Below, one piece after another: positions 19,900-29,978 of a stretch of 64,000 nucleotides of DNA (position 1 is the first letter of the stretch; every line of letters starts with the position of its first letter). This DNA comes from Leptospira ellinghausenii. GTDB lineage: Bacteria; Spirochaetota; Leptospiria; Leptospirales; Leptospiraceae. Below the pieces are notes generated by a model, which ran no database searches, was not told the origin of the DNA, and saw nothing but the letters and a program-made list of their open reading frames with translations. The stretch is taken from the NCBI RefSeq assembly GCF_003114815.1, contig NZ_BFAZ01000009.1, forward strand, positions 1,488,001-1,552,000. Reading direction: 5' to 3'. Both the position numbers and the translations under genes were made by a program.

Positions 19900-21414
19900 T
19901 TAGTTCGCAAACTTACGTTTTTTAATCGATAAAATGATTCCAACAGCAGTCATTGCCATCACTAAGTGGGATCCACCATAACTCATAAATGTAAGTGGAA
20001 CACCTGTTACTGGGAGGAGTCCTATCACAATTCCTACATTGATGGCGATATGAAAAAAAATCATCGCAACAATCCCCGCTGCAAGGAGAGATCCAAACCT
20101 GTCCTTACTTTCAAAACTGATTTGTAAGCCACGCAAGGGAATTGACATCAAAAAGAATAGTAACAAGACACTTCCAAAAAAACCAGTTTGTTCTGCCCAA
20201 GAAGCAAAGATAAAGTCAGTTCCTGATTCGGGAACATGGGGGATTCGTCCTTCTGTCATCTCTCCGTGGAAGAGACCTTTTCCAAAAACTTTCCCTGAAC
20301 CTACAGCAGGTTTCGAGGCACGGAGTTGGTACCCTGCTCCTTGTTTGAATTGGTCTGGGTTTAAAAATGCAGTGAGTCGGATCACTTGGTTTTCCCGGAA
20401 AGGAATGGATTTGTGAACGGCTATGGCAGATAAAACAGAAAGCCCAAGGATACCAATGGTGATGTAATAATTTCTAAGATGTCGCGAACCTCGAGCAATC
20501 CGTATAAAAATCATCACAAGGCTAATGAGTGTTAACGTACCACCGAGACCAAACATAAAAGCTTCATTGGATAAAATTTTATATCCAATACTTGCGTATT
20601 CATCTTTTACGATCTCTGCTGCTTCGCGTATCATTTGTAAGTTTTTCGGATTTTCAATTCCAGGAAGAGTGAGTCCAGATACTTTTTTTCCATCTAGAAT
20701 CAGCCAAATTTTTCCTTGGAGTTGGTTCACAAGTGATACTAGTTCTGTTTTGTTGTCTTTACGTAGTAAGTCAATGAGAGGTTGTATAAGTGTAAGTTGT
20801 GAGTAGGCTAAGTACATAGGAACCATGAGGGAAATTCCACCAAAGGTAAGAAGTGATCCAACATGCAGGATATCAGCACCACCCAAGTACAACATGGTAA
20901 ATAACATTGGTAAAAAGGAAACAGCAGTTCCAAAGTCTGGTTGTAAAATGATGAATAACATCGGCACCAAACAAATGATAAATGGAATGATCAAAACTGT
21001 AATTTTGTGCATCTCCTTTTCTTTCATCACTAAGTACTGGCCAAGTAAAATGACCGTTGCCAATTTTGAAAATTCAGAAGCTTGGAGAGTAATTGGACCC
21101 AGTTTTAACCAAGACCTTGCACCACGACCAGATGGTAGGTAACCAATTCCGGGGATGAGTGTTATGATCAGAAGAAAAATGGAAAATAGATAAATGAAGA
21201 GAGCATAGGAACCAATCAATTGGTAATTGATCCTCGACATAAACCACATTGCAATGAGACCCACAAACACAAAGGAAAATTGTTTGTACCAACGACCAAG
21301 TCCATCAGCTGTATTTGCTTCCTGTGTGTAAAGAGTGAGGACTCCCGCCATCGCAACTAACACAACGGAGAATATTAAAAAATAATCGAGTTTTTCTGTA
21401 TTACGATCAGCCAT
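19900..21414 (-). CDS. rodA: Rod shape-determining peptidoglycan glycosyltransferase RodA
   Basis: 504 aa SEDS-family polymerase that extends glycan strands with its partner PBP2. Polytopic, with the conserved segment [17 protein letters not shown] near residue 355, the catalytic-loop region [18 protein letters not shown] near 392, and the family end [12 protein letters not shown] near 475. It is about 100 residues longer than common RodA proteins because of an insertion between about residues 205 and 295 (soluble, with [14 protein letters not shown] and a helical stretch). The mrdA stop and rodA start share one base (TAATG), so expression is coupled. Inner membrane elongasome. Confidence 0.93.
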   Translation of the reverse strand: MADRNTEKLDYFLIFSVVLVAMAGVLTLYTQEANTADGLGRWYKQFSFVFVGLIAMWFMSRINYQLIGSYALFIYLFSIFLLIITLIPGIGYLPSGRGARSWLKLGPITLQASEFSKLATVILLGQYLVMKEKEMHKITVLIIPFIICLVPMLFIILQPDFGTAVSFLPMLFTMLYLGGADILHVGSLLTFGGISLMVPMYLAYSQLTLIQPLIDLLRKDNKTELVSLVNQLQGKIWLILDGKKVSGLTLPGIENPKNLQMIREAAEIVKDEYASIGYKILSNEAFMFGLGGTLTLISLVMIFIRIARGSRHLRNYYITIGILGLSVLSAIAVHKSIPFRENQVIRLTAFLNPDQFKQGAGYQLRASKPAVGSGKVFGKGLFHGEMTEGRIPHVPESGTDFIFASWAEQTGFFGSVLLLFFLMSIPLRGLQISFESKDRFGSLLAAGIVAMIFFHIAINVGIVIGLLPVTGVPLTFMSYGGSHLVMAMTAVGIILSIKKRKFAN

Positions 21415-23351
21415 TAAAATGCCTCTTGTTCGACTGGTGCTTCTTCTTCCATGGTTTTGGCACGGGACCTATCAGTTCGTGGGAAAGATCCAGGTGGGAA
21501 AGCTGCTTTAAAAACTTCCCTTGCCGCAGGAGCCGCAGATGCTGCACCACCAACCCCATACTCAACGAATGCAGCAACTAATATCTGTTTTTCGACAGGT
21601 GCGTTCACTGGTGCATACCCAATGAACCAAGCGTGGTTTGAGGACGATGCTCCTCTACGTCTTGTTTGTGCCGTTCCTGTTTTACCTGCAATCTCTGGTA
21701 AAGTTGGTGAATTGAGAACACCTGATGCAGTTCCAGAATATCCAACCAAATACAATCCCTCTTTTAATGCTTCTACAGTGGATTTTTTGAGTGGAATATC
21801 ACGTAAAATGGTTGGTTCTGTTTTTTGGATGAGAGAGTTGTCAAGTGGGCTTCTAATTTCGGACACTACGTACGGTTTGTATATTTTTCCATTGTTTACC
21901 ACTGCCATATAAAACAATGCCATCTCAATCGGTGTGACCGAAATAAATCCTTGTCCGATGGATAAGTTTACTGTATCTCCATCAAACCATTTGTTGCCAT
22001 AGGTTCTTTTTTTCCAATCGGAACTTGGGATAAAACCAGTGGCTTCTCCTGGTAGGTCAATTCCTGTTTTTTTATCTAAACCAAATAACCGAGAGTAGGC
22101 GAGAATTGGTTCAGCACCTAATTTATAACCAAGTTGGTAGAAATACACTGAGTTTGATTTTTCAAGTGCTTGTGCTAAATTAAGATCCCCATGGTTTTTT
22201 TTGTCCCAGTTGTAAAACACTTGGTCTGGAACCCCTTTGAAGGTAGACTTTAAGGTAAAACTTGCTGGGCAAGAAAAGGTTTGTTTGGGATCAAAATTGA
22301 TTTTGTGTTCACTCTCCATGGCAGCAAGTCCCACCAAGGTTTTAAAAGTGGATGCCGGAGGGAATCTGGATTGGATGGCTAAATTCAAAAACCCACCATT
22401 ATTTGTGACTCGAGTGAAGTGATTAGAACGTTCGAGTTTGTTTTTCCCAGACAAAATATTTGGATCATAAGAAGGGTTGGAAGCCATGGCTAAAACTTCA
22501 CCAGTAGTTGCTTTAATCGCAAGGACTGTCCCCCTAACACCCTTTAGTGCTTTGTAAGCAGCAATTTGCATGTCTCTATCAATTGTTAGGATTAAGTTGT
22601 TACCTGGGACTGAGTGTTCGATGACACGTTCTTCCTCGATGTTTCCTTCTGTATTTCGTTTCTGGATGCGAAATCCGTCTTGGCCACGGAGAGTTGTGTC
22701 ATAAAGGGATTCAATTCCCCCTTTTCCAATCAATTGGTAAGTTTTGATTTCTTTTTCTTGTAAGTCACTTGTTGTTGGTTTTCCCACATAACCGGTCACA
22801 TGCGAAAGAGCAGGTCCCATGTGATACACCCTAGCAGGTGAGGAAACTAAATACACATAACGATTTATATTGTCTAAAACTAAAATTCGTTCTTGTTGTT
22901 CCCTTGAAATCCCTTCAAGTAATACAAAAGGTTCTCTTGATCGGATTTTTTTAATCAATCGTGATTCTTGTAATTCTTTTTCGTAATAAACAATTGGAAT
23001 CGAAAGTGCTTCACAAAATTTGTAGATGAACTCTTTTACTTTTTTAGCATCGTTTTTGAGTAAACTTGTATTCAAAATCACATCAAGAGATGCGGAATTG
23101 GATACAAGAGGTTGGCTTGTTTCTGGTGTTAAAAAGTTTCGATCAAAAATATTACCACGATCTGCAGGTATGGATTCACTTCTGCGAACAAATCGTTCGG
23201 CTTTAAGAGAGTTTTCACTCCCTTGAACAATCTGTAAGTTGAACAATTGTAAAATATACGCAGTTAACGTAAATACAATCATCCCTGTAAAAAAGTACAA
23301 TCGTTTACGGAAACTTGCTTCTAAACGAAACTCAGATGCCGACTGGCTCAT
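21414..23351 (-). CDS. mrdA: Penicillin-binding protein 2 (peptidoglycan transpeptidase)
   Basis: 645 aa class B PBP with one N-terminal membrane anchor (residues about 17-37). Dimerisation domain about 55-240, transpeptidase about 265-620. The active-site motifs are all present: STFK (PPASTFK, near 332-338), SNS (EKSNSVYF, near 391), and KTGT (AGKTGTAQ, near 555). It cross-links side-wall peptidoglycan together with RodA and MreC. The 5' end overlaps mreD by 4 nt (ATGA) and the 3' end overlaps rodA by 1 nt. Confidence 0.95.
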   Translation of the reverse strand: MSQSASEFRLEASFRKRLYFFTGMIVFTLTAYILQLFNLQIVQGSENSLKAERFVRRSESIPADRGNIFDRNFLTPETSQPLVSNSASLDVILNTSLLKNDAKKVKEFIYKFCEALSIPIVYYEKELQESRLIKKIRSREPFVLLEGISREQQERILVLDNINRYVYLVSSPARVYHMGPALSHVTGYVGKPTTSDLQEKEIKTYQLIGKGGIESLYDTTLRGQDGFRIQKRNTEGNIEEERVIEHSVPGNNLILTIDRDMQIAAYKALKGVRGTVLAIKATTGEVLAMASNPSYDPNILSGKNKLERSNHFTRVTNNGGFLNLAIQSRFPPASTFKTLVGLAAMESEHKINFDPKQTFSCPASFTLKSTFKGVPDQVFYNWDKKNHGDLNLAQALEKSNSVYFYQLGYKLGAEPILAYSRLFGLDKKTGIDLPGEATGFIPSSDWKKRTYGNKWFDGDTVNLSIGQGFISVTPIEMALFYMAVVNNGKIYKPYVVSEIRSPLDNSLIQKTEPTILRDIPLKKSTVEALKEGLYLVGYSGTASGVLNSPTLPEIAGKTGTAQTRRRGASSSNHAWFIGYAPVNAPVEKQILVAAFVEYGVGGAASAAPAAREVFKAAFPPGSFPRTDRSRAKTMEEEAPVEQEAF

Positions 23352-23863
23352 TGCCGTACCTCATCTCCATCCAATCGATATGCCCAAGAGAATAAAAAGA
23401 ATAATGCAGGTCCTAAAAAAGCATTATAGAGAGAAACATACAAAAAGGAATAACTATGGTTTGAGTGAAAGAACATTAGGAATAACAAATATGTGATGAG
23501 TCTTGATACAAAGGTAAGTCCCAAAACATAAATTGTGACGGAGATGTAGTTTTCTGTATAAGAACTTCTTAGGCCTTTTCCTACGATATAACCAATGATT
23601 GCATAGGAAAAAGAATGAAGGCCAATTTTGTAATACACAATATTGTCTCCGCCAATTTCACCACCAAGTGCAGTATCGGTGAGAAGGCCTCCGAAAAATC
23701 CTAACCAAAGACCATACATAGGTCCTTTTCTGAGTGCAAAGAACACAACAAAAATGACCATAAAATCAGGACGGATTGCATTACCTAATTCGAATACATT
23801 GGAGCCATTTAGAAAATGAGCGAGTAACATTCCTATGATGATAAATAATTTATCTAAAATCAT
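23348..23863 (-). CDS. mreD: Rod shape-determining protein MreD
   Basis: 171 aa, five or six membrane helices, very hydrophobic. The typical pattern [22 protein letters not shown] and GFFGGLLTD lies near residues 31-63. Links the cytoplasmic filament to the periplasmic elongasome. Overlaps mreC and mrdA by 4 nt on each side. Confidence 0.9.
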   Translation of the reverse strand: MILDKLFIIIGMLLAHFLNGSNVFELGNAIRPDFMVIFVVFFALRKGPMYGLWLGFFGGLLTDTALGGEIGGDNIVYYKIGLHSFSYAIIGYIVGKGLRSSYTENYISVTIYVLGLTFVSRLITYLLFLMFFHSNHSYSFLYVSLYNAFLGPALFFLFSWAYRLDGDEVRQ

Positions 23864-25038
23864 GGATTCACCTCCTTAGGTCCTTCCAAGTTTTGGGGAG
23901 AAGGAGGTGGTTCTGATGGCGAAGTAGGATTAGAGTTTGGATTCGTACGTCCTGTGTTTGGTGTACCGAATGCACTAGGGTTTCCAAAACCTTGGGTTCC
24001 TTGTTTTTTCTCTTTTTTATTATAATCCTTTTCTTTAGGGAAATCAATTTCACCAAAGTATGGACCTTCAATTTGAATTGTTTTTTCAGCAGGCCACTCT
24101 TCTCGCCATTTTTCAGGTAATTTTTTCAAGACAATCACATGTAATAATTTATCAAATTCAACAAACGGACGTAAGATGGCAGTTTTAAAGGAACCGTTCC
24201 TTGGCCCTTCTTCGATGATGGTACCTACTGGAATGCCAGGAGGGAAAACTCCCGATCCACCAGAACTAAATACGGCCTTTCCAATTTTACTAAATCCTTC
24301 TGTAAACATGGTGTTTGCCGAAGTTGGTGGAGGGTTTGGTCCCATTGGAAAATTGCCAATAGCTTTTGGATCAATCACAATCCCTGAATCAATATAGTCT
24401 AACAAAACATCTGTTCCGCGACCACTGTTTCCATTGAGTGATGCCCATAAATTGGTTCCAGGGATGGAGACTCCCATTGAAAAATTGGAATTGATGATGG
24501 GTTGAATGACAGCAGATCCTTTTGAGACAGCGATGATTTTACCAACAAGGGCTTCAGTGAATTTGCCTTTTTCGTCTAACGCACGTGCTACAACTGGCAT
24601 ATAAGGTTTGATCCCGGATTCGGATCCTTTGTTGATGATGATGGTACGATAAATGGCATTCAAACGAACACTGAGAACTTCTGCACGAACAGATGGATAT
24701 TCGGATCTGAGAGGAAAGTTTAACTCTTGTCTGAGGATTGCATTTTCGGCTTTGAGGCGTTCTACGTCTTTGGAGAGTTGTCGGTATTCTTCCATCACGT
24801 TCAAACAAGAATCACGCTCTTCGCGTACCCGTTCAAAGGACTCGAGTTTATTATAACTACTTTTGATCAGGGATCCAAAGGAATCAAAGGACCCAGAAAA
24901 AAAGTCGCCTACACCCTGAAAGCTGGCAATCCCTCTTACCATGAAGTTGCCGTTCCAAATTAGGGAAGTAAAGGAAAACAGGAATACGAAAAGTAGGGAA
25001 AACAATTCGTCATTTTGATTGATGCGATTCCACTTCAT
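23860..25038 (-). CDS. mreC: Rod shape-determining protein MreC
   Basis: 392 aa. Short cytoplasmic N terminus, one membrane anchor (about 14-35), a coiled coil (about 65-110) and the two-lobed beta domain (about 115-300) with the usual [17 protein letters not shown] and [12 protein letters not shown] elements. The C-terminal 55 residues are a disordered Pro/Asn/Ser/Gly tail that MreC of model bacteria lacks. Periplasmic scaffold for PBP2-RodA. No mreB gene lies upstream; the next gene is an unknown anchored protein 73 bp away. Confidence 0.92.
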   Translation of the reverse strand: MKWNRINQNDELFSLLFVFLFSFTSLIWNGNFMVRGIASFQGVGDFFSGSFDSFGSLIKSSYNKLESFERVREERDSCLNVMEEYRQLSKDVERLKAENAILRQELNFPLRSEYPSVRAEVLSVRLNAIYRTIIINKGSESGIKPYMPVVARALDEKGKFTEALVGKIIAVSKGSAVIQPIINSNFSMGVSIPGTNLWASLNGNSGRGTDVLLDYIDSGIVIDPKAIGNFPMGPNPPPTSANTMFTEGFSKIGKAVFSSGGSGVFPPGIPVGTIIEEGPRNGSFKTAILRPFVEFDKLLHVIVLKKLPEKWREEWPAEKTIQIEGPYFGEIDFPKEKDYNKKEKKQGTQGFGNPSAFGTPNTGRTNPNSNPTSPSEPPPSPQNLEGPKEVNP

Positions 25039-25111
25039 GGACTTATGTCACATTAATTTTCGAGGAAAGAATATTTCAAGCGAGAATCGGAATTGGTCCG
25101 TTTTTCATTCA

Positions 25112-25744
25112 TTAAGATTCTGGCCTTTGGTTTGGGCGGAAGTAGAAGGTGGAACTGGTCTCCATTTGCACACTGCCATGGATGGATTGGAAACCTTTGG
25201 GTTCCCTGTACACCGTAATCTTGGTATGGTTCGGTGCGCCCTTGTTTCGTTTGGTTGGACTGAACCTGATTCTGACGTCAGTGAGTCCAGGGTCGACCAC
25301 TTGTGCTAAGTAAGAATCCTTTCCCCAATGGACGAGAACAAACTCTCGGACCCCAAAGATTGGTGATTTTTCGCGGGCAGTTCCCAAAAATTTGGCCACG
25401 AGGGATAAGAAGGTTTGTTCTTCATTTTGGTCGAGTTGTGAAACAAATTGTAAGAGGTGGGCTCGTAAGTATTCTTTCGCATGATTGTGTGCGAGGATCA
25501 CACGGTGGTGTCTGTCCAATTGGTTGTAGAAGGTTTGGAGGAGGGAACGTTCCACTTGGTTACAACCTGCGCGGAAGGCTAGGCGGTCGAGGCGTTTACG
25601 ATGCATTTGGATGAGTTCATACCGGTGGGTGAAGTAGGCACTGATCCGAAAGGCAAAGTAAAAAAATAAGATGAGACCTACCAGTTCTAGGAGAACTAAT
25701 TCTGGATTTCCCTTCCAGATCCAAACTGGTTTATCCGAAAACAT
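25112..25744 (-). CDS. Membrane-anchored protein of unknown function upstream of mreC
   Basis: 210 aa. One N-terminal membrane helix (about 17-35), then an Arg/His-rich helical region (40-110) and a beta-rich C-terminal half (about 125-205). The topology (anchor, linker, small beta barrel) brings PilZ-type proteins to mind, but the RxxxR...DxSxxG signature is not there. It is in the same direction as mreC with a 73-bp gap, so it may be the first gene of the elongasome operon in the place where mreB is usually found. Confidence 0.65.
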   Translation of the reverse strand: MFSDKPVWIWKGNPELVLLELVGLILFFYFAFRISAYFTHRYELIQMHRKRLDRLAFRAGCNQVERSLLQTFYNQLDRHHRVILAHNHAKEYLRAHLLQFVSQLDQNEEQTFLSLVAKFLGTAREKSPIFGVREFVLVHWGKDSYLAQVVDPGLTDVRIRFSPTKRNKGAPNHTKITVYREPKGFQSIHGSVQMETSSTFYFRPNQRPES

Positions 25745-25806
25745 TGATTGTTAGACGAAAGAGAATCCAATGAACATCAAGGTAACTTGATTCTTGGTTT
25801 GAATCT

Positions 25807-27372
25807 TCAATGTTTGATTGGGGCATACTGATCAATGGATATGCTTGGATTCTCAATCTTTGATTTTAGGGTGTACTCGTTTGCAATTTGAGTCAATGGA
25901 ATTGGTCCGCTAGAATATCTACTTTGGATGATGCTGAACTCTGAACCTGGTTGTCGTTTACCAACTTCTTGGATCATTTCGAGGAACGATTTATCTTCAA
26001 AGGCAAATATATTTTTACCCGACAGATACAAATCGGATAGACTCATGAGAGCTCCCATATCTCGGACAAAAACAAGTTCAGTTTTATTTTGTTTTAATAA
26101 CGTGTAGTTTAAATCATAACCCTTATAGATTAAAAAGGAAAAATTGAAACTCATGATGAAAGTGACAATACTCCAACTATAAAGAAGGCCGAATCCGATT
26201 TTTTTGTTTAACGTACCCAGATGAACCGTGTGGAAAATTAAAATGACTAAAATGGGATATAAAAAATAGGCAAATCGTAATCCTAAATAATAAGTTGCCG
26301 ATGTGGGTGAAACAAGTATTAAGATGGGAAGAGCCCAAAGGAATGTATACAGAAATTTAATTTCAGACCTTTCCTTTTGATAACGATGGAATCGGAACTG
26401 AAACAAAGCAAATACCAAAATAGGCAATTGAAACAATAGTGGGTTAAAGTAAAATGGAGAATAAAAAAATAGATTTCGAATGAGGCCTAAACTTCTCTCT
26501 CCAAACGAAACATAGTGTATGGGATCAAATGCTTTTATCCCAAGTGGATGGTGTACCAATACTTGATTGAGTATCAAAATAGGAAGAATACTGGAAACAA
26601 TTCCAAAGATTGCAATCATCACTTGGCTCATGGGTTCTCTGATACGATCCACTGAAAGATTGTAAATAGCCAATGGATACACCAATAAATTCACACATGT
26701 TTCTGGTCTGAATAAAAAGAGAAGACCAATGAAAAATCCACTCATCCAAATTTGTAGTTTGTTAGGTTTTAATAATAACCTATAAATAGCAAAGAGGAAT
26801 ATAAAACCTGTCAGTATATGTTCTTCTAAATCAAAAACAGATGTTCCGTAGGAAGTTCCAAATCGAATGAGGACCATCGAAAGCAAAATTTTCCAAAAAT
26901 CTAACCTGAGGATTTTTCCAATTTGATACATCCAGTATAGCATGAAAGCAACAAGTATGTGTTGGAAAACTACGATTCCGATTTGCCCACTGAAAATAGT
27001 TGGTAAATACATAATATAAGAAAGTGCGAATGGAAATAGATAATAACAGGAACCGTTTTGAACTGTGAACACTCCTGATTTTTTTATCTGAGAAAAATTA
27101 GGATCAAATTCTTTCCCAGGATAGGAACAGGTAATATCTCTAAAATTTTTAGCTTTTAAATCTTGGATTTGGATCCATTTAAATCCAGCATCACCATAAA
27201 AATGGAAATCAAATCCGTAAAATGTTTGCGGATCGACTTCCATTTTTAATTCGATCAGATTTTTTTTATGAATTTTATGGATTTGGAAGATTCCCAAGCA
27301 AAATGAAAAAAAAGTGGAAAAAACAATGAGCAAAAGAACAATTTTTTTTTCATTCATGGATCGGAATGTCAT
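25807..27372 (-). CDS. Polytopic membrane protein, GT-C glycosyltransferase-like
   Basis: 521 aa with about 10-12 hydrophobic helices, a large first loop (about 35-95) that contains an FDFHFYGDAGFKW segment, and a charged LFRPETCVN segment near 215. The general shape (acidic residues in the first extracytoplasmic loop, many helices, C-terminal soluble tail) fits GT39/GT83-type polyprenyl-phosphate sugar transferases, but I find no decisive signature. Isolated gene: an unknown gene lies downstream, and there is a hairpin at 27517-27547 upstream. Confidence 0.65.
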   Translation of the reverse strand: MTFRSMNEKKIVLLLIVFSTFFSFCLGIFQIHKIHKKNLIELKMEVDPQTFYGFDFHFYGDAGFKWIQIQDLKAKNFRDITCSYPGKEFDPNFSQIKKSGVFTVQNGSCYYLFPFALSYIMYLPTIFSGQIGIVVFQHILVAFMLYWMYQIGKILRLDFWKILLSMVLIRFGTSYGTSVFDLEEHILTGFIFLFAIYRLLLKPNKLQIWMSGFFIGLLFLFRPETCVNLLVYPLAIYNLSVDRIREPMSQVMIAIFGIVSSILPILILNQVLVHHPLGIKAFDPIHYVSFGERSLGLIRNLFFYSPFYFNPLLFQLPILVFALFQFRFHRYQKERSEIKFLYTFLWALPILILVSPTSATYYLGLRFAYFLYPILVILIFHTVHLGTLNKKIGFGLLYSWSIVTFIMSFNFSFLIYKGYDLNYTLLKQNKTELVFVRDMGALMSLSDLYLSGKNIFAFEDKSFLEMIQEVGKRQPGSEFSIIQSRYSSGPIPLTQIANEYTLKSKIENPSISIDQYAPIKH

Positions 27373-27516
27373 GATCGTAGTACAATTGTCTTAGTTCTGA
27401 GTTTCATTTTTATGATCAGTTGAAACTTAAATTTATTATCTTTGGATCTGCAATTCATTTTATTCCATCTTTTCGTTTTATGGTTTTACGATTCTTGGGA
27501 ATACTGAATTACAAAT

Positions 27517-27547
27517 TCCAACTAAAAGTATTTCTCTTTTAGTTGGA
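27517..27547 (-). terminator. 12-bp perfect hairpin downstream of a lipoprotein gene
   Basis: The arms TCCAACTAAAAG and CTTTTAGTTGGA form a 12-bp stem with a 7-nt loop. It starts 24 nt past the stop of the minus-strand lipoprotein gene (27571) and lies about 145 bp before the next minus-strand gene. No clear T run follows on either strand, so it could be a weak terminator or an mRNA 3' stabiliser. Confidence 0.4.
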
Positions 27548-27570
27548 TAGGCAAAAAAACTACATTTCAA

Positions 27571-27978
27571 TCATGGAAGAGCAAATACAGGTGCAGGTTT
27601 GATATCGCAACTTAAACCGACTGTCACAAAATTATCTAATACGAGACCGAATGCATAGATTTGAGTTACACATTTGTCTACGCCGTCCTTTAGATAGTAT
27701 TTATTATCTTCTAGTCCAGCAGCGATTGGAATCAGAGCCCCATTTAATAAGTTGGCTAATAAGGATGCAGAAGTGTAACTGAATGAAGAAGAGGAAGATG
27801 AGGACGAAGTTGACCTAAAATAGAGAGTGTCAATTTGTGTCCCTGCGCTTATCAGTTTTTCGAGTGCTTCTTTGCCAGTGATGTTTTTAGAACTGAGACC
27901 GCCAATCACTGGTTGGTTGCAACAAATCAAAAATCCAAAAATTGAGATTAGAAAAAGTTTTGATGTTAGGTTTTTCAT
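27571..27978 (-). CDS. Small lipoprotein with a poly-serine stretch
   Basis: About 135 aa from the ATG at 27978 (an ATG at 27990 would add four residues). The lipobox FLICC is near residues 16-20, so it is a lipoprotein. It carries a Ser-rich run (about nine Ser near residues 57-66) and three more Cys-containing or hydrophobic segments, including CDIKPAPVF at the C terminus. It resembles small paralogous lipoprotein families of Leptospira. Function unknown. A divergent intergenic region of about 530 bp lies upstream. Confidence 0.7.
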   Translation of the reverse strand: MKNLTSKLFLISIFGFLICCNQPVIGGLSSKNITGKEALEKLISAGTQIDTLYFRSTSSSSSSSSFSYTSASLLANLLNGALIPIAAGLEDNKYYLKDGVDKCVTQIYAFGLVLDNFVTVGLSCDIKPAPVFALP

Positions 27979-28507
27979 ATATGCAAACATTTTGATATAA
28001 GATATATTCTGTCAAAAGAAAAATACCACAAAATACGAGTCAGGTGATAAAATAGAACGGCCACCTAACTCGAAAGTAAAGTCTATGAAGATCAGGCGAA
28101 AAGATGCATAAAAAAATAGTTAGTTTTGGTATATTTAACATGAAAACCATAGTATGATGCGGAATATAAGTTAAGCTAGAAATTCAAAAGAGGTTATGGA
28201 GTCAATATCTTTTGGTTTGTAATTGAGAATGTTTCCAGATTCTGAAACTTTCGGCAACTGTAGGTTAGGAGGTGGGATCAGACAATCAAAGATCAATTGC
28301 GGATGCAATTCAAATGCATTCATAACCGAAAAAATCATGTTAAATGCTACAATTTCTCCCGTTTTTGGGATTTACATCCACCTATCACCTACCACCCACT
28401 CAACCCAACCACCTGTGGTAGACCTGTCGAACCATATGTAACAGTATCTTCCTTGGTGACAAATTTATTTGTTTGTCAGAATTGAACTGATCATTAACAC
28501 TAGTTCT
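27979..28507. other. Intergenic region of about 530 bp with a long hairpin
   Basis: No convincing gene: the open frames here are short and lack a ribosome site or recognisable content. It holds an inverted repeat at 28036-28072 and a second, weaker one at 28457-28478 (TGACAAAT and TTTGTTTGTCA) about 30 bp before the lipoprotein start at 28508. A stretch at 28370-28430 is rich in CCACC/CACCT words on the plus strand. Confidence 0.5.
28036..28072. repeat. Inverted repeat (11-bp arms, one mismatch)
   Basis: Arms CGAGTCAGGTG and CACCTAACTCG with a 15-nt loop. Read on the minus strand, the stem is followed by a T-rich run (TATTTTGTGGTATTTTTC), so it could terminate or attenuate a minus-strand transcript entering the lipoprotein gene at 27978. 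Confidence 0.4.
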
Positions 28508-29422
28508 ATGAAAATTAAATTGAATATTCTTCTTTCTATATTTTGTTTGTTTTGCATGCTTTTGACAGGAAATTGTGCAACTTACATGAAGTATGCTATG
28601 CAAGGAAACCAAGATTTGAATGTGATTGGACCAGAAGACAGTCATATTTTTCTTGATGATGAAAAGATTGGTGAATCCTTTATCATTAAAGATGTTGGGT
28701 TTCCCAAAAAAGATGTTGTAGAAAAAAAGACAGTACGGATCGAAAAAACTGGATATGCACCGCAAGTAATCGAATTAAAAAAGGGAACAAATAAATGGAT
28801 CTGGGGAAACTTTTTGTTTTTACTCGGAGCTCCCATTGGATTTGGAATTGATTATCTAGCAGGTGTTTTTAATAGTTTTACTCCACTCAATATTAAAGCA
28901 GATTTAATCCGTGATGAAAAATACAAAGTTGATTTAAATTCACCAACTCAAAAAAAATACAAAGCTGTTCTCGATGAGTCATCAAAAATTCCGGTAGTGA
29001 TTACATATTCGAATCTTAGTGCAGTTAATATTGAGAAATTGGATGAGAAAGGAAATGTAATTCCCAATGCCAACGATGAATACACAAGTATTTTTCAAAA
29101 CCAATCCAATGTAAAAACATTAAGTCCCGGTACCTACCGAATCAAGGGTGTGTATCAAACTTCTAGACGAAGTGGAAATACGATCACAACCTATACGGCA
29201 AAAAAAGGTGGAGAAATGATTCTTACCATCCCTGGCGGAGGAGCTGGCGCATTTTGCGGACTCATCGATAAAGAGAAAAAGGCGACATCCTTTCGTTTCA
29301 TCCATATCAATGAACCGAGTGCCAAATCTTTAGAAGGATTTTTGCCAAGGGCTCAGCTTTCCAATCGCATCGCTGGTAGTTGTGATGGAATCTTTGGACT
29401 CCAAGACCTACTCGCTCAGTAA
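28508..29422 (+). CDS. Lipoprotein with PEGA-like region
   Basis: About 304 aa from the ATG at 28508 (an upstream in-frame ATG at 28469 would put 13 polar residues before the signal peptide). The lipobox is LTGNC near residue 22. Residues about 45-95 (SHIFLDDEKIGESFIIKDVG...VRIEKTGY) look like a PEGA-type small beta domain, followed by a hydrophobic hairpin (WGNFLFLLGAPIGFGIDYLAG near 98-118). The C-terminal half is beta-rich. Probably a cell-envelope protein; function unknown. Confidence 0.75.
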   Translation: MKIKLNILLSIFCLFCMLLTGNCATYMKYAMQGNQDLNVIGPEDSHIFLDDEKIGESFIIKDVGFPKKDVVEKKTVRIEKTGYAPQVIELKKGTNKWIWGNFLFLLGAPIGFGIDYLAGVFNSFTPLNIKADLIRDEKYKVDLNSPTQKKYKAVLDESSKIPVVITYSNLSAVNIEKLDEKGNVIPNANDEYTSIFQNQSNVKTLSPGTYRIKGVYQTSRRSGNTITTYTAKKGGEMILTIPGGGAGAFCGLIDKEKKATSFRFIHINEPSAKSLEGFLPRAQLSNRIAGSCDGIFGLQDLLAQ

Positions 29423-29565
29423 TACTAACTTACGATGGCGTACATTCTGGCTCCTAGCAGGATGTATGTCTCTAGAAGGTGCATTGATTCGATTTTAAAA
29501 AATCGCAATTTCGATCCAAAACGTATTTCAAAATTGCTTATGATTGGATACGTAAGGAGAGAAGT

Positions 29566-29967
29566 ATGAATCCAATGATAAAAACAGCAGGGATCAACCA
29601 AATCGGTATCATTACCGAAAAACTGATAGAATCGAAGGAGTTTTTCCAAAAATGGCTTGGGTGGCGAGTTAAATTTGAATCGGAATGGTTTCTTCTTTTG
29701 TCACATCCCGAAAAAGAAGACAGAGAGATTGCGTTTATGTTGCCTAACCAAACAGTCGTAAGGAAGTCTTATTTTCAGAAACCATATATTGGTCAAGGGA
29801 TTTGGCTTATCATCGAATCAGAAGAGATTGAGACACTTTATGCGCAAATGGTGAAAGCTGGAGCGCCAATTGATCTTCCAATCACTAAAGAAGAATGGGG
29901 CGATTTACATTTTACAATGATCGATCCTAATGGAATCGGTCTTGACTTCGTGCAAATGAGAAGCTAA
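29566..29967 (+). CDS. VOC superfamily (glyoxalase/bleomycin resistance-like) protein
   Basis: 133 aa with the paired beta-alpha-beta-beta-beta layout of vicinal oxygen chelate proteins. It opens with INQIGIITEKLIESKEFFQKWLGW and closes with LHFTMIDPNGIGLDFVQ, with a candidate metal Glu missing or shifted, so it may be a binding protein rather than an enzyme. A strong ribosome site (AAGGAG) stands 9 nt before the ATG. The AraC-type regulator gene starts 11 nt after its stop, so the two probably form an operon. Confidence 0.82.
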   Translation: MNPMIKTAGINQIGIITEKLIESKEFFQKWLGWRVKFESEWFLLLSHPEKEDREIAFMLPNQTVVRKSYFQKPYIGQGIWLIIESEEIETLYAQMVKAGAPIDLPITKEEWGDLHFTMIDPNGIGLDFVQMRS

Positions 29968-29978
29968 ACTTTTGTGGA

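Noticed and set aside
25112..25744. Calling the anchored protein a PilZ or c-di-GMP receptor
   Set aside because: The general layout is similar, but the RxxxR and D/NxSxxG residues are not seen.
28223..28441. 72-codon open frame on the plus strand in the large intergenic region
   Set aside because: No ribosome site, no signal or fold pattern, and composition like the flanking non-coding DNA.
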